From NCBI RefSeq assembly GCF_012275445.1, contig NZ_JAAZQK010000005.1, forward strand, positions 481,708-545,707: a stretch of DNA of 64,000 nt. The letters are read 5' to 3'. Positions 7,489 through 16,518 of the stretch are shown here, one piece after another (within the stretch, counting starts at the first letter, position 1; the number at the start of each line of letters is the position of its first letter). The notes under the pieces are model-generated. The model did not search any database. It was not told where the DNA came from and saw nothing but the letters and a program-made list of their open reading frames with translations. The position numbers and the translations under genes were made by a program. Source of the stretch: Rhizobacter sp. SG703. GTDB lineage: Bacteria; Pseudomonadota; Gammaproteobacteria; Burkholderiales; Burkholderiaceae_C.

Positions 7489-10400
7489 TTACCAGCCCGA
7501 GTTGCCGGTCCCGCGGATGAAGAAGCTGCTCGGTGCGGTGTCCTGCTTCAGCCCGCCAAGCGCCGGGTTCGTCACGACCACGCCGTCGAAGTTCACCGCG
7601 CCGCGTCCACCGTTGTCGATGACCTCGATGCCGTATTTGCCGGGGTTGGTGATCTTGATGTTCTTCAGCCTGACGTTGCTGAACCTCGCGTTGTCGGCGT
7701 CGCGCAGCAGGTCCGGATGGAACTTCTCGCCCGGCGGCACGAAGGCCGTGCCGAAGCCGCGGAACTCGATGCCGGAGTAGGTCGGGTCGACGATGTCGAG
7801 GTTCTCCACCAGGATGTCGTTGACGCTGCCTTCGCGCATGTAGAACTTCAGCGCGCCGTGCTGCCACGGCATGCCGGTGTTCTCCATGAACATCGGGCCG
7901 CCCGCGCGGATCAGCGAGATGTTGCTGAAGGTCGTCGCCGCCGGGCCGAACGGGTAGGGGCTGAACTCGTTGTCGATCAGGATGCCCGGGTAGGTCAGCA
8001 CGTCTTCGCAGACGCTGTCCTTGAACACGTTGTTCGCACCGCCATACGCCGCGAAGCAGTTGGCGCGCCACGGCATCTGCACCGTGTTGTTGCGGAACAC
8101 GTTGTTGACGCCCTGGCCCTGGTCGGGCGCGTTCTTGCCTTCCGGGCTGATGAAGTTGTCGCCCAGCTGGTACGTCTTCTCCTTGACCCAGTCGGTCCAC
8201 TTGATCGACCACACCACCAGCGCGTCATCGCCGGTGTTGCGCAGGTGGCAGTTCTCGACCACCGAGTTCGACGTGCCGTTGTCGAGGTTGATGCCGTCTG
8301 CGTACGTGTTGCGGATGCGGCAGTTGCGGATCGTCAGGTTCTGCGTCGGCTGCGTCTGGTACGGGGGGTCGTTGCCGACCCAGATCGCACCGACCACGTG
8401 CTCGATCCAGACGTTCTCGATCAGGCTGTTGGCGCCCATCGGGCCGGCGAAGGCCTTCTGCACGCCTTCCGACTCTTCGGCACGGGCCTTCGATTCGCCG
8501 AGGATCGAGAAGTCGCCGAACACGCATTTCGCGCTCGCGCCGTAGCAGAAGAACAGCGACTTCGGGCCCTTCAGGTTCGTGTACCACATGCCCGCGCCGC
8601 GCACCTCGATGCCCGGGTTGTCGAGCCCGACGTTGCCGCCGGAGATCTTCTGCAGCAGGTAGTCGCCGGGCGGGAACCACAGCTTGCTGGTCGAGCGCAT
8701 CGCGCGCAGCACGTCGTCGGCATGGTCCTTGCCGTCGTTCGGCTGGATGCCGAAGCTCGTCACCGACGTGAAGCCCGCCGGCATCGTCAGCGCGTCGGGC
8801 ACGGGCTCGATGTCGACCAGGTCGATCACGTAGAACGCGGCGCTGTCCTGCGCGTCGCGGCGCAGCATCACCGTCGCGCCGGCCGGGATGGTGTCGACCA
8901 GCGTGCGCACCTCGTCGAAGAAGGTGTGCGGCTGGCCGGCCGGCTTGTCGACGATCGGGTCGCCGATCAGCCCGCCCTGGTACGACCAGCTGTAGCGCGA
9001 GGTCAGCGGCAGCGTCTTCACGCGCACGCCGTTCACGTACAGGCCGAGCGTGCTGTCGATGCCGCCGCCGCCCGGGGCGTCGGGGATCGAGTAGCGCACG
9101 ACGACGCCGTTGCCGGCCTTCGTGGTCTTGAACGACACGTAGTCGCCGGTCTTGTTCAGGCGCACCGCCTTGCGGCCGATGGCCTCGGCCTCGATGTGGT
9201 TCGCGTCCCACTTCTGGCGGCTCGGGCCGAGGATCTGCGCGTTGGTGGTGCCGTCTTCGGCCTGGTACTCGACCCAGGGCACGTTCGCGCCACGGCCGAC
9301 CGGCACCGGCGCGGGCGCAGGCGCGGGGGACGGCGCCGGGGCAGGCGCGGGTGCGGGCGCCGGAGCGGGCGCTGGTGCCGGGCTCGGCGCAGGGGCCGGA
9401 GCGGGGGCCGGTGCAGGGGCGGGTGCAGGAGCGGGAGCCGGGGCCGGCGTGGGGGCGGGTGCCGGCGCCGGAGCGGGCGCGGGGGCCGGTGCCGGTGCGG
9501 GCGAAGGCGCCGGCGCGGCCGCGACCAGCGTCCACTTCTCGGTCTCGCCGCCGTTGCAGCTCCACTGGCCGATGTGGCCGCCTTCGGCCTTGCTGAAGTT
9601 GCCGACGTCCAGGCACTTGTTGCTGTGCTTGAAGCGCACGTTCACCAGCCCGCCGCCCAGGTTGTCGAGCGCGAAGCGCTGGTTGTCGCCGCCGCCGTAC
9701 TGCCACTGGTGCACGTTGGCACCGTCGGCGGTCGACACGTCCTGCACGTCGATCACCTTGCCGCTGTTCGCGTTCGTCAGGTGGTAGTAGCCCTCGGTGT
9801 CGCGCACCAGGTCGAACAGCCGGCCGAGCGAGCTGTTGCAGGCCATCTGCACGATGTCGGCGCCGCTGATCGTCGAGTCGCCGGCGACCGCCAGGCACAG
9901 GCCGCTGAAGTTCGAGCGCACGCTGTAGCGCGACGACGGCGCAGGGGCCGGCGTCGGGGCCGGTGCGGGCGCCGGCGCCGGGGCGGGCGCGCCGGCCACC
10001 GGCACGAAGCTCCACTTCTCGGTCTCGCCGTCGTTGCACTCCCACTGGCCGATGGCGCCGCCCGGCGCGCGGCTCGCGTTGCCGACGTCCATGCACTTGT
10101 TGCTGTGCTTGAAGCGCACGTAGTACTTGCCGCCGCCCAGGTCCTGCAGCGCGACGCGCTGGTTGTCGCCGTTCAGCCAGGTCCACTGGTGCACGTTGGC
10201 GCCGTTGGCCGTCGAGATGTCCTGCACGTCGACGACCTTGCCGCTGTTCACGTTCACCAGCCGGTACCAGCCCTGGGCGTCGCGCTGCAGGTCGAACTGG
10301 CGCGCAGCCGAGTTGTCGCAGGTCCATTGCACGACGTTCGCGCCTTCGGCGGTGGATGCGCCGTCGACCGCCAGGCACAGGCCGCTGAACGACGAGCGGA

Positions 10401-10503
10401 CGGTGTAGCGGCCGGCGGCCAGGTCGGCGGCGTGGCCGAGCTGCGTGAAGCCGGCGCCGACGATCAACGCCAGGCAGAGCTTGCTGCTTCGAAACGGAAA
10501 CAT
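7489..10503 (-). CDS. secreted GH87-type beta-helix glucanase with ricin lectin and carbohydrate-binding domains
   Basis: This is a 1004-residue exported protein. A signal peptide (about 1-25, ending GHA) leads to a ricin-type beta-trefoil (about 28-168), a Pro-Ala linker, a second ricin domain (about 190-330), a long Pro-Ala/Ser linker, a CBM-like beta-sandwich (about 400-560, VEYQAEDGTTNAQILGPSR) and a right-handed beta-helix to the end. D736 in DGIN and D759-D760 in GDD have nearly the spacing of the three catalytic Asp residues of GH87 alpha-1,3-glucanases/mycodextranases. The likely role is extracellular alpha-glucan cleavage. AGGAGG precedes the ATG, and an operator-like palindrome lies about 95 bp upstream. 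Confidence 0.75.
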   Translation of the reverse strand: MFPFRSSKLCLALIVGAGFTQLGHAADLAAGRYTVRSSFSGLCLAVDGASTAEGANVVQWTCDNSAARQFDLQRDAQGWYRLVNVNSGKVVDVQDISTANGANVHQWTWLNGDNQRVALQDLGGGKYYVRFKHSNKCMDVGNASRAPGGAIGQWECNDGETEKWSFVPVAGAPAPAPAPAPAPTPAPAPSSRYSVRSNFSGLCLAVAGDSTISGADIVQMACNSSLGRLFDLVRDTEGYYHLTNANSGKVIDVQDVSTADGANVHQWQYGGGDNQRFALDNLGGGLVNVRFKHSNKCLDVGNFSKAEGGHIGQWSCNGGETEKWTLVAAAPAPSPAPAPAPAPAPAPAPAPTPAPAPAPAPAPAPAPAPAPAPSPAPAPAPAPAPAPAPAPSPAPAPAPVPVGRGANVPWVEYQAEDGTTNAQILGPSRQKWDANHIEAEAIGRKAVRLNKTGDYVSFKTTKAGNGVVVRYSIPDAPGGGGIDSTLGLYVNGVRVKTLPLTSRYSWSYQGGLIGDPIVDKPAGQPHTFFDEVRTLVDTIPAGATVMLRRDAQDSAAFYVIDLVDIEPVPDALTMPAGFTSVTSFGIQPNDGKDHADDVLRAMRSTSKLWFPPGDYLLQKISGGNVGLDNPGIEVRGAGMWYTNLKGPKSLFFCYGASAKCVFGDFSILGESKARAEESEGVQKAFAGPMGANSLIENVWIEHVVGAIWVGNDPPYQTQPTQNLTIRNCRIRNTYADGINLDNGTSNSVVENCHLRNTGDDALVVWSIKWTDWVKEKTYQLGDNFISPEGKNAPDQGQGVNNVFRNNTVQMPWRANCFAAYGGANNVFKDSVCEDVLTYPGILIDNEFSPYPFGPAATTFSNISLIRAGGPMFMENTGMPWQHGALKFYMREGSVNDILVENLDIVDPTYSGIEFRGFGTAFVPPGEKFHPDLLRDADNARFSNVRLKNIKITNPGKYGIEVIDNGGRGAVNFDGVVVTNPALGGLKQDTAPSSFFIRGTGNSGW
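9300..9515 (-). repeat. Pro-Ala linker repeat of the GH87-like gene
   Basis: GC-rich imperfect hexamer repeats (variants of GGCGCC/GGTGCC/GGAGCG on the plus strand) encode alternating Pro-Ala with occasional Ser or Thr between the second lectin domain and the CBM. A shorter tract lies at about 9938-9990. The third codon positions vary, which suggests an old array. Confidence 0.8.
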
Positions 10504-10597
10504 GGGTCGTCCTCCTTGTGGGGCTTCGCGGGCTCGGGACTCAGGGGTCGCCGAGGCTGAAGTCCGCCGGATGGTAGGAGGCCGGCCCGGCTCGAAG

Positions 10598-10611
10598 TGG
10601 AAGCGGTTTCA
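10598..10611. promoter_or_regulatory. LacI-type operator-like palindrome
   Basis: The 14-bp site reads TGAAACCGCTTCCA on the minus strand, an imperfect palindrome centred on CG, as in LacI-family operators. It lies 95 bp upstream of the GH87-like start codon. It matches 11 of 14 positions of TGAAAACGCTCTCA at 50556-50569, which is placed 81 bp upstream of the large carbohydrate/redox operon. No LacI-family gene is visible in the window. Confidence 0.4.
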
Positions 10612-10726
10612 CCCGCTTGCAATGCTTGCGAGACGTGGCATGAATTGGTATTGGTGTATCGGATTCAGATATCGATGGACCATGAAATCGCGATGGCAGG
10701 CCGTCGGATGGCCTGCGGCGGCGCGA

Positions 10727-11185
10727 TCAGGCAGCGGTTTCGACCAGCGGCCGGTCGAGCAGCGACCGAAGCATCGCGCCGAGCGCCCGCGCAAGGCGTT
10801 CGCACTCTTCCCAGTCGACGCCGTCGCCGCGGCCGCAGACCACCACCACCAGCGGCGGCTCGTCGCAGCACGGCAGCACGCCGATCGCCCCGCCGGCGTG
10901 CACGAGCACCGCCGCGCGCAGCGGGCCCCACGGCGCGAAATGCCGTTGCTGCCGGTGGTACAGGCGCCAGTAGTCGGCCGCGGCCTCCCAGGCGCTGCCA
11001 TCGCCGCGGTGGCGGCCGCTGACGTACTGCACCGCCCCGGTCGACGCGTCGACCAGCGCACAGCCTTCGACGCCGGGTTGCCGGCAGATGCCGGCGAGGG
11101 CGATCGCGGCCGGATCGCGCGGCGCTGCCACGGCGTCCGGGGCGCAGCTGTGGAACGCGATCTCGGGAAATGCGGCGTGCGGCAT
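10727..11185 (-). CDS. unknown protein, possibly roadblock/LC7-like
   Basis: This 152-residue protein starts MPHAAFPEIAFHSCAPDAVAAPRD. The middle LAGICRQPGVEGCALVDASTGAVQYVSG has the helix-strand-turn-strand pattern of roadblock/LC7 proteins, followed by a strand-rich part (AAVLVHAGGAIGVLPCCDEPPLVVVVCG) and a long C-terminal helix. The family assignment is only a pattern impression. The gene starts 10 bp after the stop of the next unknown and is surely co-transcribed with it. Confidence 0.55.
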   Translation of the reverse strand: MPHAAFPEIAFHSCAPDAVAAPRDPAAIALAGICRQPGVEGCALVDASTGAVQYVSGRHRGDGSAWEAAADYWRLYHRQQRHFAPWGPLRAAVLVHAGGAIGVLPCCDEPPLVVVVCGRGDGVDWEECERLARALGAMLRSLLDRPLVETAA

Positions 11186-11195
11186 CGGTGTCTCC

Positions 11196-11933
11196 TCAGC
11201 GGTTCGCGAGGCGCAGCCATCGGCGCATCGCGTTGAACGGGCCGCCCGGGGCCGGGGCGGTCCGGCGCGCCGGTGCCGCGGGGGGCGGCAGCGCGGGCAG
11301 CGCGGCGGGCCCGGCGCCGTTGCCCACCGGTTCGAGGTGCAGCAGGTTGGCCGAGGCCATTCGCGTGATGAAGGCGACGCACTTGTCGGCGGTGACGTTG
11401 CTGAGCCGCATCAGCTTCTCGAGGTCGAGCGAGCGGGTCAGCAGGAAGCTGGCCAGGCGCAGGTTCTCGGCGTCATCCCACAGCAGCCCGGCGGGCGGCC
11501 AGCGGCGCAGCCGGAAGCGGCAGCCGGCCGACAGTTGCGTGAACGTGGCCGGCACCTCGCCGGTGGCGCAGTGCTCGGCGCATTCGAGCGCCTCGACCAG
11601 CGCATCGAACTGCAGCGGGCTGCTCAGCACCGAGCCGGGGGCGCGGCCGGTGCGCCAGGCGAGCGCACGCGAATCCTGCCCGGGCGGCACGAGGTGCAGC
11701 GTCATCAACGGCGGCTCGAGCATGCCGCGCACCGTGTCGACCTCGAGCCCCGCCACCATCACGACGTCGGCATCGCCGTCGTGGACCACCTGCCAGTCGT
11801 GCTTCAACTGGCGGCTGGCACGCGCCAGGAAGCGGCGCACCGCGCTCTCGTCGCGGGCGTCCAGTCCCTGCAGCAGCAGCCGCAGCGGCCAGCGCATCAA
11901 CTGGGTTTCCATCTCGTCGTTGCCGCCGCTCAT
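11196..11933 (-). CDS. unknown protein, operon partner of the preceding entry
   Basis: The 245-residue product (MSGGNDEMETQLMRWPLRLLLQGLDARDESAVRRFLARASRQ) is not recognised. A mixed alpha/beta part of about 150 residues is followed by a helical segment (LLTRSLDLEKLMRLSNVTADKCVAFITRMASANLL, about 175-212) that looks like a winged-helix or DUF4388-type tail. A Pro/Ala-rich C-terminus follows. A GTG 24 bp upstream could extend the protein by 8 residues. With a roadblock-like partner, a role in a small-GTPase or regulatory complex is possible but unproven. Confidence 0.55.
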   Translation of the reverse strand: MSGGNDEMETQLMRWPLRLLLQGLDARDESAVRRFLARASRQLKHDWQVVHDGDADVVMVAGLEVDTVRGMLEPPLMTLHLVPPGQDSRALAWRTGRAPGSVLSSPLQFDALVEALECAEHCATGEVPATFTQLSAGCRFRLRRWPPAGLLWDDAENLRLASFLLTRSLDLEKLMRLSNVTADKCVAFITRMASANLLHLEPVGNGAGPAALPALPPPAAPARRTAPAPGGPFNAMRRWLRLANR

Positions 11934-12091
11934 GCCCGTCCGCCTTCGTGTCCACACCGGAAGCGGACACGCTATCGAACAGTTCTGCAGGAAGAATGCA
12001 GAACGCGCCGCGCTTGCTCAGACAAACGGCACGGACACGTGATGACGCGTGATGACGCGTGCGCCTGTGTCACGCAATGAAGCGCGGTGGG

Positions 12092-13195
12092 CTACGCTGG
12101 CCGGCGGCGCCACCACAGCCACACGCCGGTCAGCCCGAGGCCGCCGAACGCCAGGCCGCTGAAGAAGGTCAGCACCTGCTGCGGCAGGCCGCCGAGCTCG
12201 CCGATGTGCAGCGGGTAGACCCAGGCCACGGCGCGCGCGCCGGGGTCCAGCTCGCTCCAGCGCTGCACGCCCACCACCTCGCCGGTGCGCGGGTGCAGCC
12301 AGACGTTGGTCAGGCCGTTCGGGTGCGGATCGTCCGGCAGCATCATGCGCACCCGCACCGGGCGGTCGGACGCACCGGGCAGCTGCAGGTAGCCGATCGG
12401 GTCCGACGGGAAGCGCTGCTTGGCCTGCGCGACCATCTCGTCGACCGTCGCCGGCGTGCCGCCCGCGGCGTCCTTCGGCAGCGTCGGCGCACCGGTGGTC
12501 TTCGCGCCGGCCAGCCAGCTGACGGCCTCGCCGAGCGGCCGCCAGGCCATGTAGGCCCCGCTCGCCACCGAGACCGCGATCACCAGCCCCATCAGCACGC
12601 CGCCGGTGCGGTGCAGGTCGAACAACCCGCGCAGCACGCCCTGGCGCAGCTCGATGCGCCACGACGGCGGCCAGCGGCGCGGCCACCACAGCACCGCGCC
12701 GGTGACCAGCATCGCCAGGTAGACCAGTGCGCCGCAGGCGAGCAGCGCCTTGCCGGTGTCCTGCAGCAGCAGCGAGCTGTGCAGCTTGAACGCGAAGCCG
12801 ACGAAGCCCTCGCTGTCGCCGCGCCGGCCCTGCTCGCGGCCGGTGGCCGGGTCGACATAGACCGTACCGCTCCAGCGCTTGGCGCGCACCAGCACCCACA
12901 GCGTGTCGTCGGCCGCGCGCGGCGGGCGGAAGGTGAAGGTGCTGGTGCTGCCGAACTCGGCCACCAGCCGCTGGCGGATCGGCTCCAGCGCGACGGCCTG
13001 CGCACCGCGGGCCTCGGCCTTGAACAGGTTCGGGTGCGCCCAGCGGTCGACCGGCTGCGCGACGACCAGCACCGCGCCCAGCAGGCCGACCAGCGCCAGC
13101 ACCCAGCCGACGCTGAGCCCGAGCCAGCGGTGCAGCCGCAGCCACACGCGGCGCAGGCCCTGCCGCCGAGAGGTCGGTTGCGCGGCGATGGCCAT
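12092..13195 (-). CDS. PepSY-associated TM helix membrane protein
   Basis: This 367-residue protein has four membrane helices (about 20-45, 150-175, 195-220 and near the C-terminus). Large periplasmic parts contain WVLVRAKRWSGTVYVDPATGRE and the typical LHRWLGL, FKLHSSLLL, DLHRTGGV and YPLHIGELGG histidine motifs of the PepSY_TM family. Its start overlaps the stop of the TonB receptor (TGATG), so the pair is translationally coupled. In such pairs the membrane protein is thought to reduce or help release iron imported by the receptor. The specific role here is an inference. Confidence 0.85.
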   Translation of the reverse strand: MAIAAQPTSRRQGLRRVWLRLHRWLGLSVGWVLALVGLLGAVLVVAQPVDRWAHPNLFKAEARGAQAVALEPIRQRLVAEFGSTSTFTFRPPRAADDTLWVLVRAKRWSGTVYVDPATGREQGRRGDSEGFVGFAFKLHSSLLLQDTGKALLACGALVYLAMLVTGAVLWWPRRWPPSWRIELRQGVLRGLFDLHRTGGVLMGLVIAVSVASGAYMAWRPLGEAVSWLAGAKTTGAPTLPKDAAGGTPATVDEMVAQAKQRFPSDPIGYLQLPGASDRPVRVRMMLPDDPHPNGLTNVWLHPRTGEVVGVQRWSELDPGARAVAWVYPLHIGELGGLPQQVLTFFSGLAFGGLGLTGVWLWWRRRPA

Positions 13196-15297
13196 CAGAA
13201 CGCCACGCGCGCCTGCACGTAGGTGGTGCGCGGCGCGCCCACCATGCGGCCGGCGTTGCCGTCGACGTTGCGCGTGTAGTAGCGCTTGTCGGCCAGGTTG
13301 TTGACGCCAAGCTGCAGGTCGATCGCGGTGGCGGTCGGCAGCTTCCAGCCCACTTGCGCATTCCACAACCGGTAGCCGGGGACGAGGCCGTTGCCGCCGG
13401 TGGCCGTTTCGGCCCAGGTGTTCGCGTTGTCCGAGAACTGCGAGCTCTGGTGCGTGGTCGACAGGTTGAAGGCCCACGCGCCCAGCACGTAGCGTGCGCC
13501 GACGGTGTCGGTGTCCTGCGAATAGAACGGCAGCTCCTTGCCGGCCGTGCTGCCCGAATCCTGCAGCGCCCGCGTGTGCGTGTAGTTCGCGAAGACGTTC
13601 AGGCCGGCGAGCGCGCTGTCCTTGTCGAAGCGGTAGTCGATCGCGGTCTCGATGCCATCGTGCCTGGTCTCGCCGACGTTCGCGAACTTTGCAGGCGTGA
13701 TGCCCGGAAGCTGCTGGATCTGGTTGTCGAAGCGCAGGCGGAAGGCCGTCAGTTCGGCGCTCAGCGTCGCGCTCTTCCAGCGCGTGCCGAGCTCGAAGGT
13801 CTTCGCCACTTCCGGCTTCAGCGGATTGTCGGCCGATTGCGAGTTCAGCTGGATGTTCTGCACCGGGCCGAACGAGGTGTTGTAGTTGCCGAACAGCGTC
13901 CACGTGTCGGTCACCAGCCAGGCCACGTTCAACGACGGCAGCGCCTTGTCGTTGTCGACGTCGAAGCTGTCGCCGGCGTCGTTGATGCGCCGGGAGCCGA
14001 TGTGCTCGAAGCGCACGCCCGGCGTGATGCGCCAGCTGCCGAGCGCGATGCGGTCGTCGACGTACACCGCGTGGGCGTCGGTCTTGTTCTCGAATCTGGA
14101 GGCGCCGGTCACTTCGCCGCTGATCCGGCTCTCGGAGAACTGGTTGTCGTTGCCTCGTTCGCGGACGAACCGGTAGCCGACTGTCACGTCGTGCGCGACC
14201 GTGCCGAACGCCAGGCGCTGCGTGTAGCGAGGTTCGAGACCCAGCACGCGGTAGTTGCGCGGCTGGTGCGTCAGCGAAAACCCGCCGATGGGGACCAGCA
14301 CGCTCGTGCGCGAGCTCTCGTTGTAGTAGAGCCGCACCTCGGCCTCTTGGGTCGACGACAGCGGGTTCAGGTAGCCGAGGTCGATGCCCTTGCGCATGCC
14401 GCTCCAGTAGTCGGTCGGCCGGGTGTTCTGGAACGGGTCGGCGTCGTACTGGTCGGGCGTCAGGCCGCCGGGCGTGCGCGACGTGACGTCGTAGTACGAG
14501 ACCTTGCCGTGGACCTCCGCCTTGCCTTCGAGCGGCTGGCGGAACTTGATGGCCAGGTCGTTCACCTTCTCGTCGCTGCCGGCGCGCCATTCGCTGCCGT
14601 CCAGGCCCGCGTACAGCAGCGCGAGGCCGAGCCCGTTGTCGAGCTCGCGGCCGAGGAACAGGCTGTACTGCGTGTTGTGCCCGCCGCCCTCGCTGAAGTC
14701 GTTGTAGCGCACCGTTGCATCGCCGCTCAGCGTGTCGGTCGCCGGGATCGGGCGGGTGTTGAAGTTGATGATGCCGCCGACGTTCTGCGGGCCGTAGCGC
14801 ACCGCGCCGCCGCCGCGCACGACGTCGACCGATTCGATGTTGTTCAGGCTCACCGGCGCGAACGACAGCTGCGGCTGGCCGTAGGGCGCGACCGCCAGCG
14901 GAATGCCGTCGAGCAGCACGGTGGAGCGCGGCGAGTAGCGGCCGGTCAGCCCGCGCACGCCGATGTTCAGCGAGATCGCGCTGCCGGCGGTGCCGGAGTT
15001 CTCGGTCGCCTGCACGCCGGGGATGCGCCGCAGCGCGTCGCCGATCGACGCCGCGCCGCTCTGCTCGATCTCGCTCTTCTGCACCACGGTGCGGGCGCCG
15101 GCGAAGCTCTTCACGCTGTTCTGCAGGCCGCTGCCCAGCCAGTTGCCGCTGATCTGCACCGGTTCGAGCGTGACCTCGGGGGCGGCTTTTTGTGTGGCTT
15201 CAGGCACATCGGCCTGCTGTGCGTGCAGCGCGGCGGGCCATGACGCGATCGCGAGCGCGACGGCCGTCAGCGGCCGGGAAAGGGAGGGAACTGCCAT
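13195..15297 (-). CDS. TonB-dependent receptor, FecA-like
   Basis: The 700-residue outer-membrane protein has a signal peptide ending in ALHAQ. The plug domain runs from about 40 to 190 (VVQKSEIEQSGAASIGDALRRIPGVQ; YSPRSTVLLDGIPLAVAPYGQPQLS; VDVVRGGGAVRYGPQNVGGIINF). The beta-barrel ends in a terminal Phe (TYVQARVAF). The plug resembles Fe(III)-dicitrate-type receptors, but no FecR/FecI pair is nearby. It probably imports a ferric chelate with TonB energy and is coupled to the downstream PepSY protein. GGAGGG lies 7 bp before the chosen ATG. Confidence 0.9.
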   Translation of the reverse strand: MAVPSLSRPLTAVALAIASWPAALHAQQADVPEATQKAAPEVTLEPVQISGNWLGSGLQNSVKSFAGARTVVQKSEIEQSGAASIGDALRRIPGVQATENSGTAGSAISLNIGVRGLTGRYSPRSTVLLDGIPLAVAPYGQPQLSFAPVSLNNIESVDVVRGGGAVRYGPQNVGGIINFNTRPIPATDTLSGDATVRYNDFSEGGGHNTQYSLFLGRELDNGLGLALLYAGLDGSEWRAGSDEKVNDLAIKFRQPLEGKAEVHGKVSYYDVTSRTPGGLTPDQYDADPFQNTRPTDYWSGMRKGIDLGYLNPLSSTQEAEVRLYYNESSRTSVLVPIGGFSLTHQPRNYRVLGLEPRYTQRLAFGTVAHDVTVGYRFVRERGNDNQFSESRISGEVTGASRFENKTDAHAVYVDDRIALGSWRITPGVRFEHIGSRRINDAGDSFDVDNDKALPSLNVAWLVTDTWTLFGNYNTSFGPVQNIQLNSQSADNPLKPEVAKTFELGTRWKSATLSAELTAFRLRFDNQIQQLPGITPAKFANVGETRHDGIETAIDYRFDKDSALAGLNVFANYTHTRALQDSGSTAGKELPFYSQDTDTVGARYVLGAWAFNLSTTHQSSQFSDNANTWAETATGGNGLVPGYRLWNAQVGWKLPTATAIDLQLGVNNLADKRYYTRNVDGNAGRMVGAPRTTYVQARVAF

Positions 15298-15494
15298 GGG
15301 AAACAAACTCCGATGCCCTGTTGCGGGCACTTGTGCTGGCTGGCGATGCGCGGCATGGAGGCGCTTCCATGCGCGGCCGCGGTGGCTGGCGATTGAGGGG
15401 GCGAAGGACGACTGCCGTCCAGCCGCGCATGATAAATCGCGGCGACCCCGCGATGAGAAGGGTTCGCAATTGGCCCTTGGCCAGCTGCGCCAGA

Positions 15495-15506
15495 ATTATC
15501 GATAAT
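15495..15506. promoter_or_regulatory. perfect 12-bp palindrome, candidate operator
   Basis: ATTATCGATAAT is a perfect palindrome in otherwise GC-rich DNA, 28 bp before the aldo/keto reductase start and about 200 bp before the divergent TonB receptor start. A GntR-FCD regulator gene lies just downstream of the reductase, and FCD regulators often bind short AT-rich palindromes. An iron-regulator (Fur-like) site is the alternative, but only part of the Fur consensus is matched. Confidence 0.4.
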
Positions 15507-15534
15507 CGCAATCCCATTCCTGAAGGCAGTCTCC

Positions 15535-16518
15535 ATGCATTACCGCGAACTCGGCCGCACCGGCTGGAAGGTGTCCACGATCAGCTTCGGCGCCTGGGCC
15601 ATCGGCGGCACCTGGGGCCAGGTGAACGACGACGAATCGATGGCCGCGCTGCACCGCGCGCTCGACCTCGGCGTCAACTTCTTCGACACCGCCGATGTCT
15701 ATGGCGACGGCCACAGCGAGCGGCTGATCGCGCGGCTGCGCAAGGAGCGCAGCGAGCCGTTCTACGTCGCGACCAAGGCCGGGCGGCGGCTGAGCCCGCA
15801 CGTGGCCGAGGGCTATACCCGCGAGAACCTGACCGCGTTCGTCGAGCGCAGCCTGCGCAACCTCGACACCGACGCGCTCGACCTGCTGCAGCTGCACTGC
15901 CCGCCGACGCCGGTGTACTACATGCCCGAGGTGTTCGGCGTGCTCGACGACCTGGTGCGCGCCGGCAAGCTGCGCCACTACGGCGTCAGCGTCGAGAAGG
16001 TCGAGGAGGCGCTGAAGGCGATCGACTTCCCCGGCGTGCAGTCGGTGCAGATCGTCTACAACATCTTCCGCCAGCGCCCGGCCGAGCTGCTGTTCCGCGA
16101 GACGCTGGCGCGCCGCGTCGGCATCCTCGCGCGGCTGCCGCTGTCGTCGGGGCTGCTGTCGGGCGGGCTCTCGCGGCAGACGCAGTTCGCCGCCGACGAC
16201 CACCGCAGCTTCAACCGCGAGGGGGCCGCGTTCGACAAGGGCGAGACTTTCTCGGGGCTCGACTATGCGAGCGGGCTCGACGCGGTGGAGGCGCTGCGCC
16301 CGCTGGTGCCGGCCGGCCAGACGCTCGCGCAGTTCGCGCTGCGCTGGATCCTGATGCAGCAGGCGGTGACCTGCGCAATCCCGGGCGGACGCCGGCCGGC
16401 GCAGATCGAGGAGAACATGCGAGCGGCGGACCTGCCGGCCTTGTCGTCGGCGACGCTGCAGGCCGTCGACGCCATCTACGAGAAGCACGCCAAAGCGCAA
16501 GTCCATCACCGCTGGTGA
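15535..16518 (+). CDS. aldo/keto reductase
   Basis: The 327-residue TIM-barrel enzyme has the AKR catalytic tetrad D51, Y56, K81 and H121 in NFFDTADVYGDG, VATKAG and LLQLHC. The C-terminal IPGGRRPAQIEENM is the NADPH-binding segment. It reduces an aldehyde or ketone, possibly a sugar-derived one; the substrate is unknown. Its 3' end overlaps the convergent GntR gene by 13 bp. The nearby dehydrogenase and regulator suggest a small hydroxyacid or sugar-acid catabolic group. Confidence 0.9.
   Translation: MHYRELGRTGWKVSTISFGAWAIGGTWGQVNDDESMAALHRALDLGVNFFDTADVYGDGHSERLIARLRKERSEPFYVATKAGRRLSPHVAEGYTRENLTAFVERSLRNLDTDALDLLQLHCPPTPVYYMPEVFGVLDDLVRAGKLRHYGVSVEKVEEALKAIDFPGVQSVQIVYNIFRQRPAELLFRETLARRVGILARLPLSSGLLSGGLSRQTQFAADDHRSFNREGAAFDKGETFSGLDYASGLDAVEALRPLVPAGQTLAQFALRWILMQQAVTCAIPGGRRPAQIEENMRAADLPALSSATLQAVDAIYEKHAKAQVHHRW

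Noticed and set aside
7717..10560. Long open frame (over 900 codons) antisense to the GH87-like gene
   Set aside because: GC-rich genes leave long open antisense frames. This one has no domain pattern, is rich in Arg/Ala/Gly, and the opposite strand encodes clear domains.
15492..15512. Fur box for the TonB receptor
   Set aside because: Only the central ATTATCGATAAT fits in part; the site is about 200 bp from the receptor start and the full 19-bp consensus is not matched.
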